Below are positions 1-10,699 of a stretch of 64,000 nt of DNA, piece by piece. The position numbers and the translations under genes are program-made. The notes under the pieces are model-generated. The model saw only the letters and a list, made by a program, of their open reading frames with translations, had not been told where the DNA came from and did no database searches. The number at the start of each line of letters is the position of its first letter. The stretch's first letter is position 1. This stretch comes from Delphinapterus leucas (lineage: Eukaryota; Chordata; Mammalia; Artiodactyla; Monodontidae), in NCBI RefSeq assembly GCF_002288925.2, contig NW_022098023.1, forward strand, positions 32,399,689 to 32,463,688, in the 5' to 3' direction.

Positions 1-371
1 AATAAGTATGAATAGGTTGTAATTTTTCTGATTAACAAATGTTCTCCTTGTCATATGATGTTAAGAGCTGCTCAAAGCACTCAGGTAAATTTAGAATGTA
101 TGTATTTACTTTGGAGGGGTCTGTGTGCACTCTCCCAATCAGAAACCCATGAGCCTGTAAGTTTTGCAAACATCAAGTTTTGCTTTCAGAAAACATTTCT
201 CTGTATGGAATTTATGTTTAACAGGTTCCAGGGCCACAATTCATAGAATCTAACAGAGATCAAATAAAATGTGAATGCTGCTTTACCTTAAATACATTCG
301 TACTCAACCCATCCAAGATTATCTTATAAAGCAGCTGATGTAGTTTGGGAGAGAATAGATACATGTATAGG

Positions 372-465
372 TATGGCTGAGTCGCTTTGCTGTGCACCTG
401 AAACTATCACAACATTGATAATCAGCTATACCCCAATTATAAAATAAAAAGTTTAAAAAAAAAGC
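372..465 (+). repeat. LINE-1 3' end fragment
   Basis: GGCTGAGTCGCTTTGCTGTG and the following CACCTGAAACTATCACAACA match the 3' terminus typical of cetartiodactyl L1 elements, ending in an A-rich tail. The same terminus recurs at about 14520-14566. Confidence 0.7.
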
Positions 466-2809
466 AGTCGATGTAATAAAACTTGATAATTCCATCTTCT
501 TTTCCTAATTAGAATTATATTTTCCATGCAGGGAAAGGGAGAGATTTGGCTCCTGAGCCAGCCATTCCTGCAGCCGCCCTCCCAAATAACCAATGTCAAT
601 TAGAGAGTGAAAGGGTCACAGTGAAAAGCTCATCATCCATTGTTCTTATCACAACTTATAATATGACCAAAATGTCAGATCTAGGTTTCTATTGCTTCTG
701 ATTCCTCATCTCCACTCCTTCCTTCTCAACCATTTTGAGGGGGATGGCAGCAGTAGCAAATAGAGTTCAGGTGCAAAATTAAACAGTTAGGCTAAAAATC
801 TTGGAAGGCGGGGAGCGCAATGGTTTTTTAATAAAAGCAAAACACTGGGGAGGCAGACAAGAATGCAAATGAAAAGTATCATCAGGTGAGAATAATTTCT
901 TCCTCTAGTTTAGACACATGACTCCATTGCTACGCCCCAAATCTAAAGTTTTTAAGCAGCTGGTTTGTTTAGTTTTTGTTTGTTTTCTTTTCATAATAAT
1001 AGATTTTGAGGACTGAATAAAGAGGAAAATATCAACGGGATGAGTGGATTGGACAAGTGATAGATTTCATATATTGGTGCTTGAGGCATCATTATTGGTT
1101 CCTGTAGAGAAATCCAGAGGCACAGAGAACCTCATCTCTCAGCGTCACCAGCTCATTTCAAGCATCTAAGAGTGGTGGGGATTAGGGTCTTAGAAACACA
1201 GAGAACTGAAAAATCTGTCACGTGGCATTTATAAAGGAAGCAACTGACACAAAAAGACTGTTAAATGTCTAGCTATGAAAGCATAAATGTCATTAGACAG
1301 TCAGTCTTCTCTGGAAACTAGATTTTAATAGGTTTTTGATTGTCACTTTTCTTTTATTTCTTCATTACTCACACCTTGGAGGGATTCACTTTCAAAAGGA
1401 TTTGCTTAAACTTCCCCCTCAAAATCCAATTTGCAAATACACCTGCAATTGAATTTTCAATATGTACCGTCACAGGTGCTCTCCTTTGTATGCAAAACAG
1501 TCCCAGCTCACAAGTCTGCCCATGGCAACCAGGCCACACTGCAGAGTTCAGGTGACTGATTCCTGCAACACTGAAAGGGGTAGAAAAATTGAGGCCATTA
1601 TTCAGCTCTTCAGGCTGAAAGTCCACTTGGAGTGAATGCTGAATTCGAGACTGACCTTCCAATAATCTAAGTATTGGAACTGAGCTCTGAATAAGCAGAC
1701 TGAATTTAGATCTCAATTTTATTGGAAGAAATCTGTCCAGAAAGTGCAGGTACTTTCCTGATCCTTAGAAAAAAATATTATGGGTTTAAATGACTATAGA
1801 CTATGGAATCCACATTTTGCTTATTCTGTTTCACAACAGATCAAAATTATGAACTCTGAGTCTATGCATTTCTACTCAAGGTTTTCATCAAAAAACAAAT
1901 ATTTTCTGAACGCCTAGTGGGTGCTTGTCTTGCAGCAGGAGCAGAAAGAAATAAAAAGGAAACACTGACTTCCGTGGAGAGGCCTGAAATTATAAGATAT
2001 CTATTAATAACTAAATCTGTGTAACACAGATTCAACCTAGTTGTTAAAAATGAAAAGCTACATAAAACAATTTAGGATTCCATTGCAGGAAGAACTTTAG
2101 CACCATTGTTTCAATTTTCTTTGAAACAGTTTATTATTTAAATTGTGTTTGAAGTTGGCATTAACTGACTGAATTATAGTAATATAGTAATTTTAAGCAT
2201 TGGATATCATTCAGGGTAACTTTACTACTGACTATATCAATTTGATTATCAATTTTCAATTAAGCTAACTATTTTAACAGTAGATTATTGTAATATCTTC
2301 CCTGGTATCCTTGAAATCTCCTGCAGCACTTCTGATTCATGTGGTTCTTTATTAAAAGGTTAGGATACATTTCCCCCTTTACTACTCAGTAAAATAATAC
2401 ACTTTGAATGGTTATCTTCCAAGATACAGGTTTAAACTATACTGCCTGATATTTTCTAATTGCAGCCATTTCTATGTTTGAATTTTTTTTTTCTTTCTCA
2501 GGCTCCAATTTAATTCCTCTTCCTTTTCCTGCACCTCCCTGCCTTCATATCAATCTGGGGCACCTTCAACCTGCTTCTTCATTTTTTGCTTCTAGCCAAC
2601 CCATCCCTAACATCTTAAAATCTACATCCACACAGTTGCCATTTTATATCACACCAATGAATTACCTTTGGTCCATAGCACCCAACAAAAGCTTTGTAAT
2701 TACAGGAAGGGGGTAGATGAGGAGAAGTATATTCATTTGTCACATCATCCCTAGAGAAAAATATTTATATTTTTAAAGAAACACAAAAGAAAGTTGGTGG
2801 TTTAAAAAG
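466..2809. other. Intergenic, nothing recognised
   Basis: AT-rich sequence. The small open frames here show no family resemblance or codon bias. No recognisable repeat with clear edges, RNA gene or promoter was seen. Confidence 0.5.
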
Positions 2810-2818
2810 GAGCAGGAA

Positions 2819-3130
2819 TGGGCTTCCCTGGTGGCACAGTGGTTAAGAATCCACCTGCCAATGCAGGGGACACGGGTTTGAGCCCTGCTCCAGGAAGATC
2901 CCACATGCCGCGGAGCAACTAAGCCTGTGCGCCACAACTACTGAGCCTGTGCCCTAGAGTCCGTGAGCCACAACTACTGAGCCCACGCGCCACAACTACT
3001 GAACCCTGCGTGCCTAGAGCCCGTGCTCCACAACAAGAGAAGCCACTGCAATGAGAAGCCCGTCGACACAACTAGAGAAAGCCCCCAACGCAGCCAAAAA
3101 TAAATAAATTGTTAAAAAAAAAAAACCAAA
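2819..3130 (+). mobile_element. CHR SINE, long type
   Basis: Full-length tRNA-derived SINE, from GGCTTCCCTGGTGGCACAG to CAGCCAAAAATAAATAAATT plus an A tail. The repeated CCACAACTACTGA units in the body define the long (about 310 bp) type. Flanked by 9-bp duplications GAGCAGGAA at 2810-2818 and 3131-3139. Confidence 0.92.
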
Positions 3131-3139
3131 GAGCAGGAA

Positions 3140-3345
3140 AGAGGAATGTGGGCTGTAGTATTTTAGCAGATTCTTACATCACTCCTAGTATCTGCCTCCA
3201 TTGTTGGACTTATCATGCTCCATTGTGATATGTATCTGTCTATCCCACTAGATTGAGAGCCCTTTGAGGGCAGGAGCTCTGGCTAGTGTCAGATCAGCCT
3301 CCAAGTAGATAACTAATAAACGTTTGGGGAGTGAGTAAATAAATT
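3140..3345 (+). repeat. L2 LINE 3' fragment
   Basis: GATTGAGAGCCCTTTGAGGG, then CAGGAGCTCTGGCTAGTGTC and TAATAAACG. This is the diverged form of the L2 3' end (gagctccttgagggcaggga... pattern). Confidence 0.6.
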
Positions 3346-3955
3346 CCTTTCTGTTGGAAGACACTGAACTATTGCTCTTACCCATACCGTTCCACCCACT
3401 CCGCTTCTATACAATCCTATCTCCCTTCATCTTCCTGTAGGCAACCATCCAGGTCTCTCCACCGGTCAGCCTTTCCTCTGGGTCTCCTGTTCTCTCGGCT
3501 AGCAATGCTGGGGGCAGGAAGCCTCCGGTAAAGCCTGACTAGGGTTGCTCACCAGAATTATGCGCATCACTAATCTTGATGTCATTGCCTGTCCTTTGGA
3601 TAGCTAAGGCAGTCTTCAAAATGTACATGTCCCACTCAATGACCTTTAAGATTCCTAGCAATTCTAGGATTGCGAGATAAAAGAATTCAGGTCTGTTAGT
3701 CTTCTTGGAAATTCCTGCTTGTAATAGATGTAGTAGCAAGTCCTAGGGCCTCCAGATTCCGTCTAGCTGTTAACCTTGAAAAGCATGAAAGAAAACATAG
3801 ACTATAAACATAAAATTAAAAATGCATAGATAACCCTAAAGAGCAGAGTCAGACCTAGACTGTGGGTCTTTCTTTCCCTCCCCCAGTCGCCACCGTATCC
3901 TTTTCCCTGGCCCTTTTGCTTACCTGGGAAGAGATTTACACCAAGGGTTTCGACT
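3346..3955. other. Intergenic, nothing firm
   Basis: Mixed-composition unique sequence. The small frames are not supported as genes. Confidence 0.4.
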
Positions 3956-4145
3956 ACCCGTCTGAATGTCAGAACCGCCTGGACGCTTCAGATTCAGATT
4001 CCTGGGCCTCCTGTGGTCCTCAGCCCCCAGCCACCTCAAATTCTGAGTCAGTGACATTGGAATTGCACCAGGAATGTAGATGTTTAACTAGTTTCCCTGA
4101 TCATGACATTCAGCCAGATATAGGAACCAGGGAACTAGGGCTAGA
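3956..4145 (+). repeat. Old hAT-type DNA transposon fragment (probable)
   Basis: Contains CAGATTCAGATTCCTGGGCC followed by an AATTCTGAGTCAGTGA-like block, resembling the nonautonomous hAT (MER20-like) elements of mammals. Edges and family are uncertain. Confidence 0.4.
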
Positions 4146-4514
4146 TTCACTAAAAAAGCCAAGACTTTACCTCCTCTAGGGACCCACAGCCAGCCAGTGA
4201 GCACATTTCGAGAGCCTCGTTTAACTCTTGGCCACTGAATCAGAGTGGTTTTCAGTAGCGCAGTCAGAAGCTAGTGGAAGAAGATAGGGGGTTGAACTCT
4301 GCTGGGAAAAGCTAATGAGCTTTCTTGGTTTAAAGAATATAAACACGATTTGGATTTGGTGAGACAAAGAGGCCTACAGAGGCTGGAGAAACGACACTAT
4401 CAAAGGATAAGCATCAGAAAGAGGTTTTTTTGTCTGAATGGAGAGGACCAGAGAGGGTTTAAGAACATGAGCCATTAACTTGAACATGACAACACTGGAA
4501 GGCGCTTTTTTTTT

Positions 4515-4620
4515 TTCCAACAAATAGGTATTGAGCACCCATTTGCCAAGTTCTGTTCAAGGTGCTGGGGGTTCAAGGATCTCCATGCGCGGTCCCTGCC
4601 CTGAAGGAGCACAACAAAGT
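4515..4620 (+). repeat. Old dispersed mammalian repeat fragment
   Basis: TATTGAGCACCCATTTGCCA followed by GTTCAAGGTGCTGGGGGTTC is the common motif gagcacctactatgtgcc...ggtgctgggg of an ancient dispersed repeat. Related pieces occur near 45171, 50402 and 60080. I do not assign the family. Confidence 0.55.
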
Positions 4621-4807
4621 GAGAACCTCTGATATCAGCCACAAGGAATTAACACTCATCCATTGCAACCTCATTTTGCAGAAGAACATGGTAATGGAGC
4701 AGATAAGAATTTCTTACTTAGGCTCTGGGATTTTGAGAAAAAGTTTACTAACTGAAAAGTTCACTTCACTTCCCAGTAACATTTTCTTTGGTCAAAGAGG
4801 TAAAGTG

Positions 4808-5017
4808 GGGCTTCCCTGGTGGCGCAGTGGTTGAGAGTCCGCCTGCCAATGCAGGGGACACGGGTTCGTGCCCCGGTCCGGGAAGATCCTGGATGCCACG
4901 GAGCGGCTGGGCCCATGAGCCGTGGCCGCTGAGCCTGCGCGTCTGGAGCCTATGCTCCGCAACGGGAGAGGCCACAACAGTGAGAGAACTGCGTACCGCA
5001 AAAAAAAAAAAAAAAAA
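4808..5017 (+). mobile_element. CHR SINE, short type
   Basis: About 210 bp, GGCTTCCCTGGTGGCGCAG to GCGTACCGC plus an 18-A tail. 9-bp duplication GGTAAAGTG at 4799-4807 and 5018-5026. The short type ends in GAGAGGCCACAACAGTGAGA without the CAACTACTGA units. The long pure A tail indicates a young insertion. Confidence 0.94.
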
Positions 5018-5266
5018 GGTAAAGTGAAATATTTTCTAATACTACCCCAATTCCCACATGTCTATAATAGCCTCCTGGTCTCCCTGACTCTGGCCTTTCC
5101 TATAGCTTTACACACTAACCCATGATTAATCACCCTTGTTCAAAAATGGTCCCTGGCTCCCTGTGCAGAACAAAATAAAACGAATGAAAGAACTGAATCA
5201 CTTAAACTTACCATCTAGATCCCCAAAGATATAACCTCAATATTCCTTGCTAATATAGTCCCGGTA

Positions 5267-5880
5267 TTCATTCATGCATTCATTTATTCAAGGAGTATTC
5301 ATTGTACTCTTGCTACTTATTGAGGCTTGAGAATGCAAAAGGGAAAGTAAGACAGCTTTTGCCTTCAAAAAGGTAAAAAATGGAAAAATATCCGAGTAAC
5401 ATAATCATCATAATAAAATAATCATTGGATGATCACACACCAAATGTAGTGGGTGCTTAAAAAGATGAGCCAAGTTTTGGGGGAGGGGGTGGAGGTGAAT
5501 CTGGAAAGGCTTCAAGGAAGGCATTTTTTTAAGAGCTGAAACCAAAGAATGAAAGTAGAATTTTCCAGGAGGATAAGTAAGGAAAAAGCAAACCAGCCTG
5601 TGTGAAGACCAGGGCCGTGTCAGGGAATGTGGCAGTTCCTCCCAACTTTTAGTTGGGTGTTCAGGCCATCATGGCTCTAAAGTTTAGATATTTCTTCTGT
5701 TGGTGATGGGGAGACATTGGAGAATTTCATGCAGGGGAACGACATGATCAGATTTAGAAAGATCATCCATCTCCCAGTAATGTGGACAAGATATAGGGGG
5801 CCAAGTGCAAAGAAGAATGAGACAGAGGGAGAGTTAGAAGGAGAACAAAGGGGCAATAGTTCAAGCTGGAGCTGATGAGG
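5267..5880 (+). repeat. Old dispersed repeat, longer copy
   Basis: Begins with TTCATTCATGCATTCATTTATTC and ends in GGGGAACGACATGATCAGAT-like text then a G/A-rich stretch. This is the layout of an ancient mammalian repeat whose shorter pieces occur elsewhere in the window (4515, 48950, 50402, 60080). Diverged and without coding capacity. Confidence 0.5.
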
Positions 5881-6059
5881 GTTTTCCACATAATTCTAGT
5901 CAAACCGAACACCCTCTTGTTCCTCATTTAAAAACCACAATTTCCTGTTGTATGGTTTTGTTCTTATACCCAGGAATGCTGCCATCCCCCAACCCTGCCA
6001 ATTCCACACGTACCAATTCGGCCCAAATTATTTCCCTCCTACAGGTTTTCCCTAAAATC

Positions 6060-6200
6060 CCAAAGGGAAATCTCTCTTCCTGTTCGAATGCCTATAACAA
6101 TCAATATCTCTCTTAAGGCACATAGCACTTTTTCCCTGCGGTATATTTCTTGATACATATGCAGTGTCTCTTCTGTGACCACAAGCTCACAGAGAAAGGA
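6060..6200 (+). repeat. L2-like fragment (weak)
   Basis: Diverged L2-like text around CTCTTAAGGCACATAGCAC. Low confidence. Confidence 0.35.
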
Positions 6201-6204
6201 GCAG

Positions 6205-6430
6205 AACTTAGGCATCAGACAGGTCTGGTGTAAAGCTCACGTCCATTGACTACATAGGTGATTTATAGGGCTTTAGTTACCCCAAGGAGTTTCAGTTTCC
6301 TCATCTATAAAATGGAACAAGTAAGACCTCTTTTGCAAGATATTTTTGAAGAGTAAACGAAATAATCAATATAAGGCACCAGCATAGAAGTTGACCCTCA
6401 GAAGGCCCTCAATAACTGGTAGTTATTAAT
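6205..6430 (+). repeat. MIR SINE
   Basis: Contains TTTCAGTTTCCTCATCTATAAAATGG, the MIR core, followed by the expected A/T-rich region and the CCCTCAATAACTGGTAGTTA 3' end. Confidence 0.75.
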
Positions 6431-6559
6431 ACTACAAATAGATTAATCATTTACTTGATGCTGTATCCATGACTGATTTATCTTCAACTCTGCGGCAACA
6501 CTGTGCACAGCGCTTAGTGAGAAGCCAGAATTCAGCCTGTATTTGATGAATAAATAACA

Positions 6560-6670
6560 ATAGCTAACATTTTAAGCCCTTACTAAGGGCTTTATGTGAA
6601 TTATCTGTTTGCCTCCTCACCATAACCTTATAAGGCAAATACTGTTATTATCTCTATTTTACACCTGGAA
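6560..6670 (+). repeat. Old MIR-age repeat fragment
   Basis: TAGCTAACATTTTAAGCCCT through ATTATCTCTATTTTACACC matches the widespread mammalian motif of that form (atgtgccaggcact... ttatctccattttacag). Confidence 0.5.
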
Positions 6671-6953
6671 AGGTGTTGCTTCACTTCTTTCAGAGCTCAG
6701 AAGTTAACAAAAGGAGAGAATGACTCACGATTCACAAAGAGGTTTTTTTTCTGGGAAAGCTCATCCATTGGTGAAGTAGATATGGCCAATGTCATGTAAT
6801 GTGAACCGCTAGAGAGAATTCATGTTCCACAAATAATATGACATCATTACTTGAAATTCACTTGAAGAATCTTCCATTGAGTTACCAGTGTTGAATGGAT
6901 TAGAAATATAGTCCTTCTGAATTCTGAATAGTTTCGCCTTTCAGTTAGGTGGC

Positions 6954-7185
6954 TGTTATGGGATAAACTGTATCCCTCCAAAATTCATATATTGAATTCC
7001 TAACCCTCAGTACCTCAGAATGGGACTGTACTTGGAGATAGGGTCTTTAAAGATGTAATCAAGGTTAACTGAAGTCATTAGGGTGACCCCAAATTCAACA
7101 TGACTGGTGTCCTTATAAGATTAGGAAAAACACATACACAGAGGGGAGACTTTGTGACTAGAGCAGGCGCTGACTGAGAGAAAAA
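6954..7185 (+). repeat. Partial MaLR-type LTR
   Basis: TGTTATGGGATAAACTGTAT, then CCTAACCCTCAGTACCTCAG and ATGACTGGTGTCCTTATAAG-like text. This resembles the 5' two thirds of the old LTR family also seen intact at 59657-60011. It ends where L1 sequence begins. Confidence 0.6.
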
Positions 7186-7241
7186 CTTGCAAAGCATATA
7201 TCTGAGAAAGGACTTGCATTAGACTATATTAAGACCTCAGT

Positions 7242-7432
7242 AGGGACCTCCCTGGTGGCACAGTGGATACAACTCCACGCTCCCAATGCAGGGGGCCTGT
7301 TCGATCCCTGGTCAGGGAACTAGATCCCACATGCATGCCGCAACTAAGAGTTCACATGCCACAACAAAGGAGCCCGCCTGCTGCAACTAAGCCCTGATGC
7401 AACCTAGTTAATTAATTAATTTTTTTTTTTAA
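7242..7432 (+). mobile_element. CHR SINE, CAACTAAGAG type
   Basis: GGGACCTCCCTGGTGGCACA, then CAGGGAACTAGATCCCACAT, GCAACTAAGAG and a T-rich end. Imperfect flanking repeats (AAGACCTCA near 7231 and AAGATCTCA near 7432) fit an older insertion. Confidence 0.8.
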
Positions 7433-7740
7433 AGATCTCAACACAATAATAAGAAAAAAAATAATTTTTTTCTTCCAGTTTTATTGAGATACAACTGACA
7501 TACACCACTGGAACCAACCAAATATCTTTCAACAGGTGAGTGGATAAACAAACCATGCTCTATCCACACAATGGGATACTACTTGGCAATAAAAGGAATG
7601 AAATGTTCATACACACAACAGGAATGAATCTCAAAATAATTATGTAATATATATATTCAAAATAATTCAAAGAAGCTAGACAAAAATGAGTACATACAGT
7701 ATGGTTTCATTTATATAAAACTCTTAAAAATGCAAAGTAG

Positions 7741-8096
7741 GGACTTCCCTGGCGGCACAGTGGTTAAGAATCCACCTGCCAATGCAGGCGACACAGGTTC
7801 GAGCCCTAGTCCAGGAAGATCCCACATGCTGCAGAGCAACTAAGCCCGTGCGTCACAACTACTGAGCCTGTGCTCTAGAGCCTGTGAGCCACAACTCCTG
7901 AAGCCGCGCACCACAACTACTGAAGCCCACGTGCCTAGAGCCTGTGCTCCACAACAAGAAAAGCCGCCACAATAAGAAGCCTGCGCACCACAACGAAGAC
8001 TAGACCCCGCTCGCCGCAACTAGAGAAAGCCCGCGCGCAGCAACGAAGACCCAACGCGGCCAAAAATATAAATAAATAAATTTATGTTTTATTTAT
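7741..8096 (+). mobile_element. CHR SINE, long type, nested in L1
   Basis: Complete long-type copy with tail AAATATAAATAAATAAATTT. 11-bp duplication ATGCAAAGTAG at 7730-7740 and 8097-8107. Confidence 0.93.
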
Positions 8097-8250
8097 ATGC
8101 AAAGTAGATAATACTGACAGAAAGCAGATCTGTGTTTGCCTGGGAGAGGGGAGGGGGCAGGAGTGGCAGAGGAAAGAATGTTAATGGGGCATGAAGAGAC
8201 TTTAGGGTGATGAATATGTTCACTATCTTGATTGTGGAGATGGTTTCACA

Positions 8251-8251
8251 G

Positions 8252-8281
<30 letters not shown>
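8251..8281 (+). repeat. (TG)n(TA)n microsatellite
   Basis: About six TG units running into nine TA units, inside the L1 3'UTR. Confidence 0.9.
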
Positions 8282-8282
<1 letters not shown>

Positions 8283-8384
8283 GTAGGTATATATATGTCA
8301 ACACATCAAATTGTATGCTTTAAATATGTGCAGTTCACTGTATATCAATTACACCTCAATAAAGCTGCTTAAAAGAATCAATCA

Positions 8385-8584
8385 GGGCTTCCCTGGTGGC
8401 ACAGTTGTTGGGAGTCCGCCTGCCGATGCAGGGGATACGGGCTCGTGCCTCGGTCCGGGAAAATCCCACATGTCGCAGAGCGGCTGGGCCCGTGAGCCAT
8501 GGCCGCTGAGCCTGCGCGTCTGGAGCCTGTGCTCCGCAACTGGAGAGGCCACAACAGTGAGAGGCCCGTGTACCGCAAAAAAAG
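8385..8584 (+). mobile_element. CHR SINE, short type
   Basis: GGGCTTCCCTGGTGGCACAG to GTGTACCGC plus A tail. 10-bp duplication GAATCAATCA at 8375-8384 and 8585-8594. Inserted at the A-rich end of the preceding L1, about 70 bp from the PPIA retrocopy. Confidence 0.94.
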
Positions 8585-8651
8585 GAATCAATCATAATAA
8601 AAGCAAGAGCTACGTGGGCCACTTTATTGGTTGGCTCATTCAGAGAGCAGT

Positions 8652-8662
8652 CTGGGATCATT
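8652..8662. repeat. Target-site duplication of PPIA retrocopy (3' side)
   Basis: CTGGGATCATT, identical to 9431-9441. It directly adjoins the poly(A) tract of the retrocopy. Confidence 0.88.
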
Positions 8663-9430
8663 GTTTTTTTTTTTTTTTTTTGGTTGTTTAGTTTTTATTT
8701 CATAACCCTAAACTTAACTTTGCAATTCAGCTAAACTTGGAGGGGAATAAGGAAAATATGGAACCCAAAGAAGTGCAACGAGAGCACAAAGATTATAGGA
8801 TATTTCGAGCAGATGGGGATGAAGGGGTGCTCTCCTGAGCTACAGAAGGAATGGTCTGGTGGTTAAGATAAAACACAAGTCACATTTATTATTAGATTTG
8901 TCCACAGTCAGCAATGGTGATCTTCTTGCTGGTCTTGCCATTCCTGGACCCAAAGCGCTCCATGGCTTCCACAATATTCATGCCCTCTTTCACCTTGCCA
9001 AAGACCACATGCTTGCCATCCAAGCACTCAGTCTTGGCAGTGCAGATGAAAAACTGGGAACCGTTTGTGTTGGGGCCAGCATTTACCATGGAAAAGATGC
9101 CAGGACCCGTATGCTTCAGGAGGAAATTCTCATCATCAAATTTCTCCCCATAGATGGACTTGCCACCAGTGCCATTATGGCGTGTGAAGTCACCACCCTG
9201 GCACATAAATCCCGGAATTATTCTGTGAAAGCAGGAACCTTTATAACCAAAGCCTTTCTCCCCAGTGCTCAGAGCACGAAAGTTTTCTGCTGTCTTTGGA
9301 ACTTTGTCTGCAAACAGCTCGAAGGAGACGCGGCCCAAGGGCTCGCCGTCGATGGCGATGTCAAAGAACACGGTAGGGTTGACCATGGTTGGGCAGCGCA
9401 GGAAGTTCCGGGGTGACGGCGTCTGCAAAG
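8663..9430 (-). pseudogene. Processed PPIA retropseudogene (full retrocopied mRNA)
   Basis: The full unit includes a short 5'UTR (9387-9430, ending GCAGACGCC-like), the open frame, and a PPIA-type 3'UTR. The 3'UTR has a polyadenylation signal AATAAA at 8694-8699 (minus strand) and a tail of 18 A (T-run 8664-8681). An 11-bp direct repeat CTGGGATCATT lies at both ends (8652-8662 and 9431-9441). The 5' junction resembles an L1 endonuclease site (TTT/AAG on the minus strand). The hallmarks are those of L1-mediated retrotransposition. The intact frame suggests a fairly recent insertion. Confidence 0.93.
8892..9386 (-). CDS. PPIA (cyclophilin A) retrocopy, intact open frame
   Basis: An intron-less 164-codon frame from ATG (9384-9386) to TAA (8892-8894) covering the complete cyclophilin [11 protein letters not shown] to ADCGQI. 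Cyclophilin A is a cytosolic peptidyl-prolyl isomerase. Arg55, Phe60, Met61, Gln63, Phe113, Leu122 and His126 of the active site are present, but Trp121, which contacts cyclosporin, is Cys. Compared with the mammalian protein as remembered, other changes are Ile12, Leu89, Phe98 and Val101. The absence of introns, a 3' poly(A) tract and target duplications show it is a processed copy. With no promoter of its own visible it is most likely a young pseudogene, although an expressed retrogene cannot be excluded. Confidence 0.85.
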   Translation of the reverse strand: MVNPTVFFDIAIDGEPLGRVSFELFADKVPKTAENFRALSTGEKGFGYKGSCFHRIIPGFMCQGGDFTRHNGTGGKSIYGEKFDDENFLLKHTGPGIFSMVNAGPNTNGSQFFICTAKTECLDGKHVVFGKVKEGMNIVEAMERFGSRNGKTSKKITIADCGQI

Positions 9431-9441
9431 CTGGGATCATT
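9431..9441. repeat. Target-site duplication of PPIA retrocopy (5' side)
   Basis: CTGGGATCATT, identical to 8652-8662. It marks the 5' end of the retrocopied mRNA. Confidence 0.88.
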
Positions 9442-9865
9442 CTTAAAGGAGCTTGCGGTAGAGGAGAGATAGAAAGATAGGTTTCTTGCACACACCTTTT
9501 TTCAGGAATGGTAAGGAAAGCCCAAGGAATGACACTCCTGTGACCATCCACCAAGACATCCTGAGGACCCTGCTGGGCCTGCCCGTGTGTGAAAAGTGAA
9601 GGAGAGTTGAAGGTAGTTGGCTCAACTCTCAAATAGCAAATTAAAATTATTATTTAACCTTTCCACCCCTGACTGTTTACGAAGAGAAGTATTTACCTAA
9701 TGTTCTTGGGAAGGTCTAAAGTAATGTAATCAAAGTACAGTCCATGTAACTGCCACTGGCCTGTGATAAGATCAATAAAAAATACTGACAATAAACACTC
9801 TGAAATTTATACAACCATTTCACAGAGTAATTTGCTATCTATCACATCTAATATTAAAAGGTTTG
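9442..9865. other. Intergenic, nothing recognised
   Basis: Unique sequence upstream (on the minus strand) of the PPIA retrocopy. The retrocopy frame stays open into it, but only from a non-ATG codon, so the extension is not taken as coding. Confidence 0.5.
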
Positions 9866-9866
9866 T

Positions 9867-9978
9867 GGGAATTCCCTGGCGGTGCTGTGGTTAGGACGCC
9901 TGTGCTTTCACTGCCGGGGGCGTGGGTTCAACCTCTGGTTGGGGAACTAAGATCCTGCAACCAAATAAATAAATAAAA
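9867..9978 (+). mobile_element. CHR-type SINE, short GGGAATTCC form
   Basis: GGGAATTCCCTGGCGGTGCT ... GGGGAACTAAGATCCTGCAA and an AAATAAATAAATAAA tail. This is a tRNA-head-only form of about 110 bp, with near-identical flanks ATTAAAAGGTTTG and ATTAAAAGTTTG. Confidence 0.8.
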
Positions 9979-10127
9979 TTAAAAGTTTGGGCTGGTACTT
10001 GGTATACATTTATTCTATTTTTCTATTAAATATTTTCTTGAAAATTGTTTCTGAAATTAATGTTTCATTTCTCTTATTTTTATCATATTTTTTAAAATCT
10101 CAGTCCATAATAGATTGGAAATTTTAC

Positions 10128-10258
10128 TTTTTATTTATTTATTTATTTTTGGCCACACAGCTCGGCTTGTGGGATCTTAGTTCTCTGACTAGGAACTGAA
10201 CCCAGGTCCCAGCAGTGAAAGCGCCAAGTCATAACCGCTGGACTGCCAGGGAATTCCC
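10128..10258 (-). mobile_element. CHR-type SINE, short GGGAATTCC form
   Basis: Reverse-oriented copy, with a TTTATTTATTTATTT tail at its left end and CTGCCAGGGAATTCCC at its right. Flanked by GATTGGAAATTTTA (about 10113) and GATTGGAAAATTTTA (about 10261). Confidence 0.85.
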
Positions 10259-10379
10259 AAGATTGGAAAATTTTAAAACTGTCCATCACACATAATTTGA
10301 AAAGCGTTGGTTTCAAGTCGGTCTCCTCTTTTCTGCTTCTAGAGAGTCTGACTCCCAGAATGTACTCATGGAGAGAAAA

Positions 10380-10690
10380 AAGTTAAAAACACTTTTGTGG
10401 GACTATGTTAATTATGTCATGAAAAATATTTAATGACATGGAAAAATTATCATGACCTAGGTAGAAAACAAAGCAGACTACAGATGAAAATGAACAGTGT
10501 AACCCTTAAGTTTGCAAAATGGATTTATGAATGGCCGGTAGTTACCTCTGACTGGTGTCTAGCATGTATACCAGGTTATATATGAAGAAAAAATGGTGGA
10601 AACATAGGAATCTTTATTTTCTTCTTTCAGCTTAACTATATTTCTACAATCAAGTCATATTCTGTAATGTAAATTTTAACGAATAGTGTT
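10380..10690 (+). repeat. Old L1-like fragment (probable)
   Basis: Text such as CATGAAAAATATTTAATGACATGG and TTACCTCTGACTGGTGTCTAG resembles the end of old L1 copies. Highly diverged. Confidence 0.4.
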
Positions 10691-10699
10691 ACCTTTATT

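Larger units (their letters stand above)
7190..8371 (+). repeat. LINE-1 3' fragment interrupted by two SINEs
   Basis: CAAAGCATATATCTGAGAAA is L1 ORF2 3'-end text. Further on, CAATGGGATACTACTTGGCA and TACACCTCAATAAAGCTGCTT are the ORF2-end and 3'UTR end of an old L1. SINEs at 7242-7432 and 7741-8096 split it. No open frame remains. Confidence 0.65.

Noticed and set aside
1369..1716. 115-codon minus-strand frame
   Set aside because: No recognisable domain, ordinary AT-rich codon content, no promoter or splice context.
8356..8691. Several open frames with VSPASAGGLSTTAPPGKP-like peptides, here and at 4766, 15503, 46141, 50776, 58272, 62370 and 63415
   Set aside because: All are translations of CHR SINEs in one or other orientation. 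The apparent protein family is the repeat itself.
9387..9632. N-terminal extension of the PPIA-like frame to 246 codons
   Set aside because: It starts at a TTG codon and runs across the retrocopy's 5' boundary and target duplication into unrelated DNA. The ATG at 9386 matches the known protein start.
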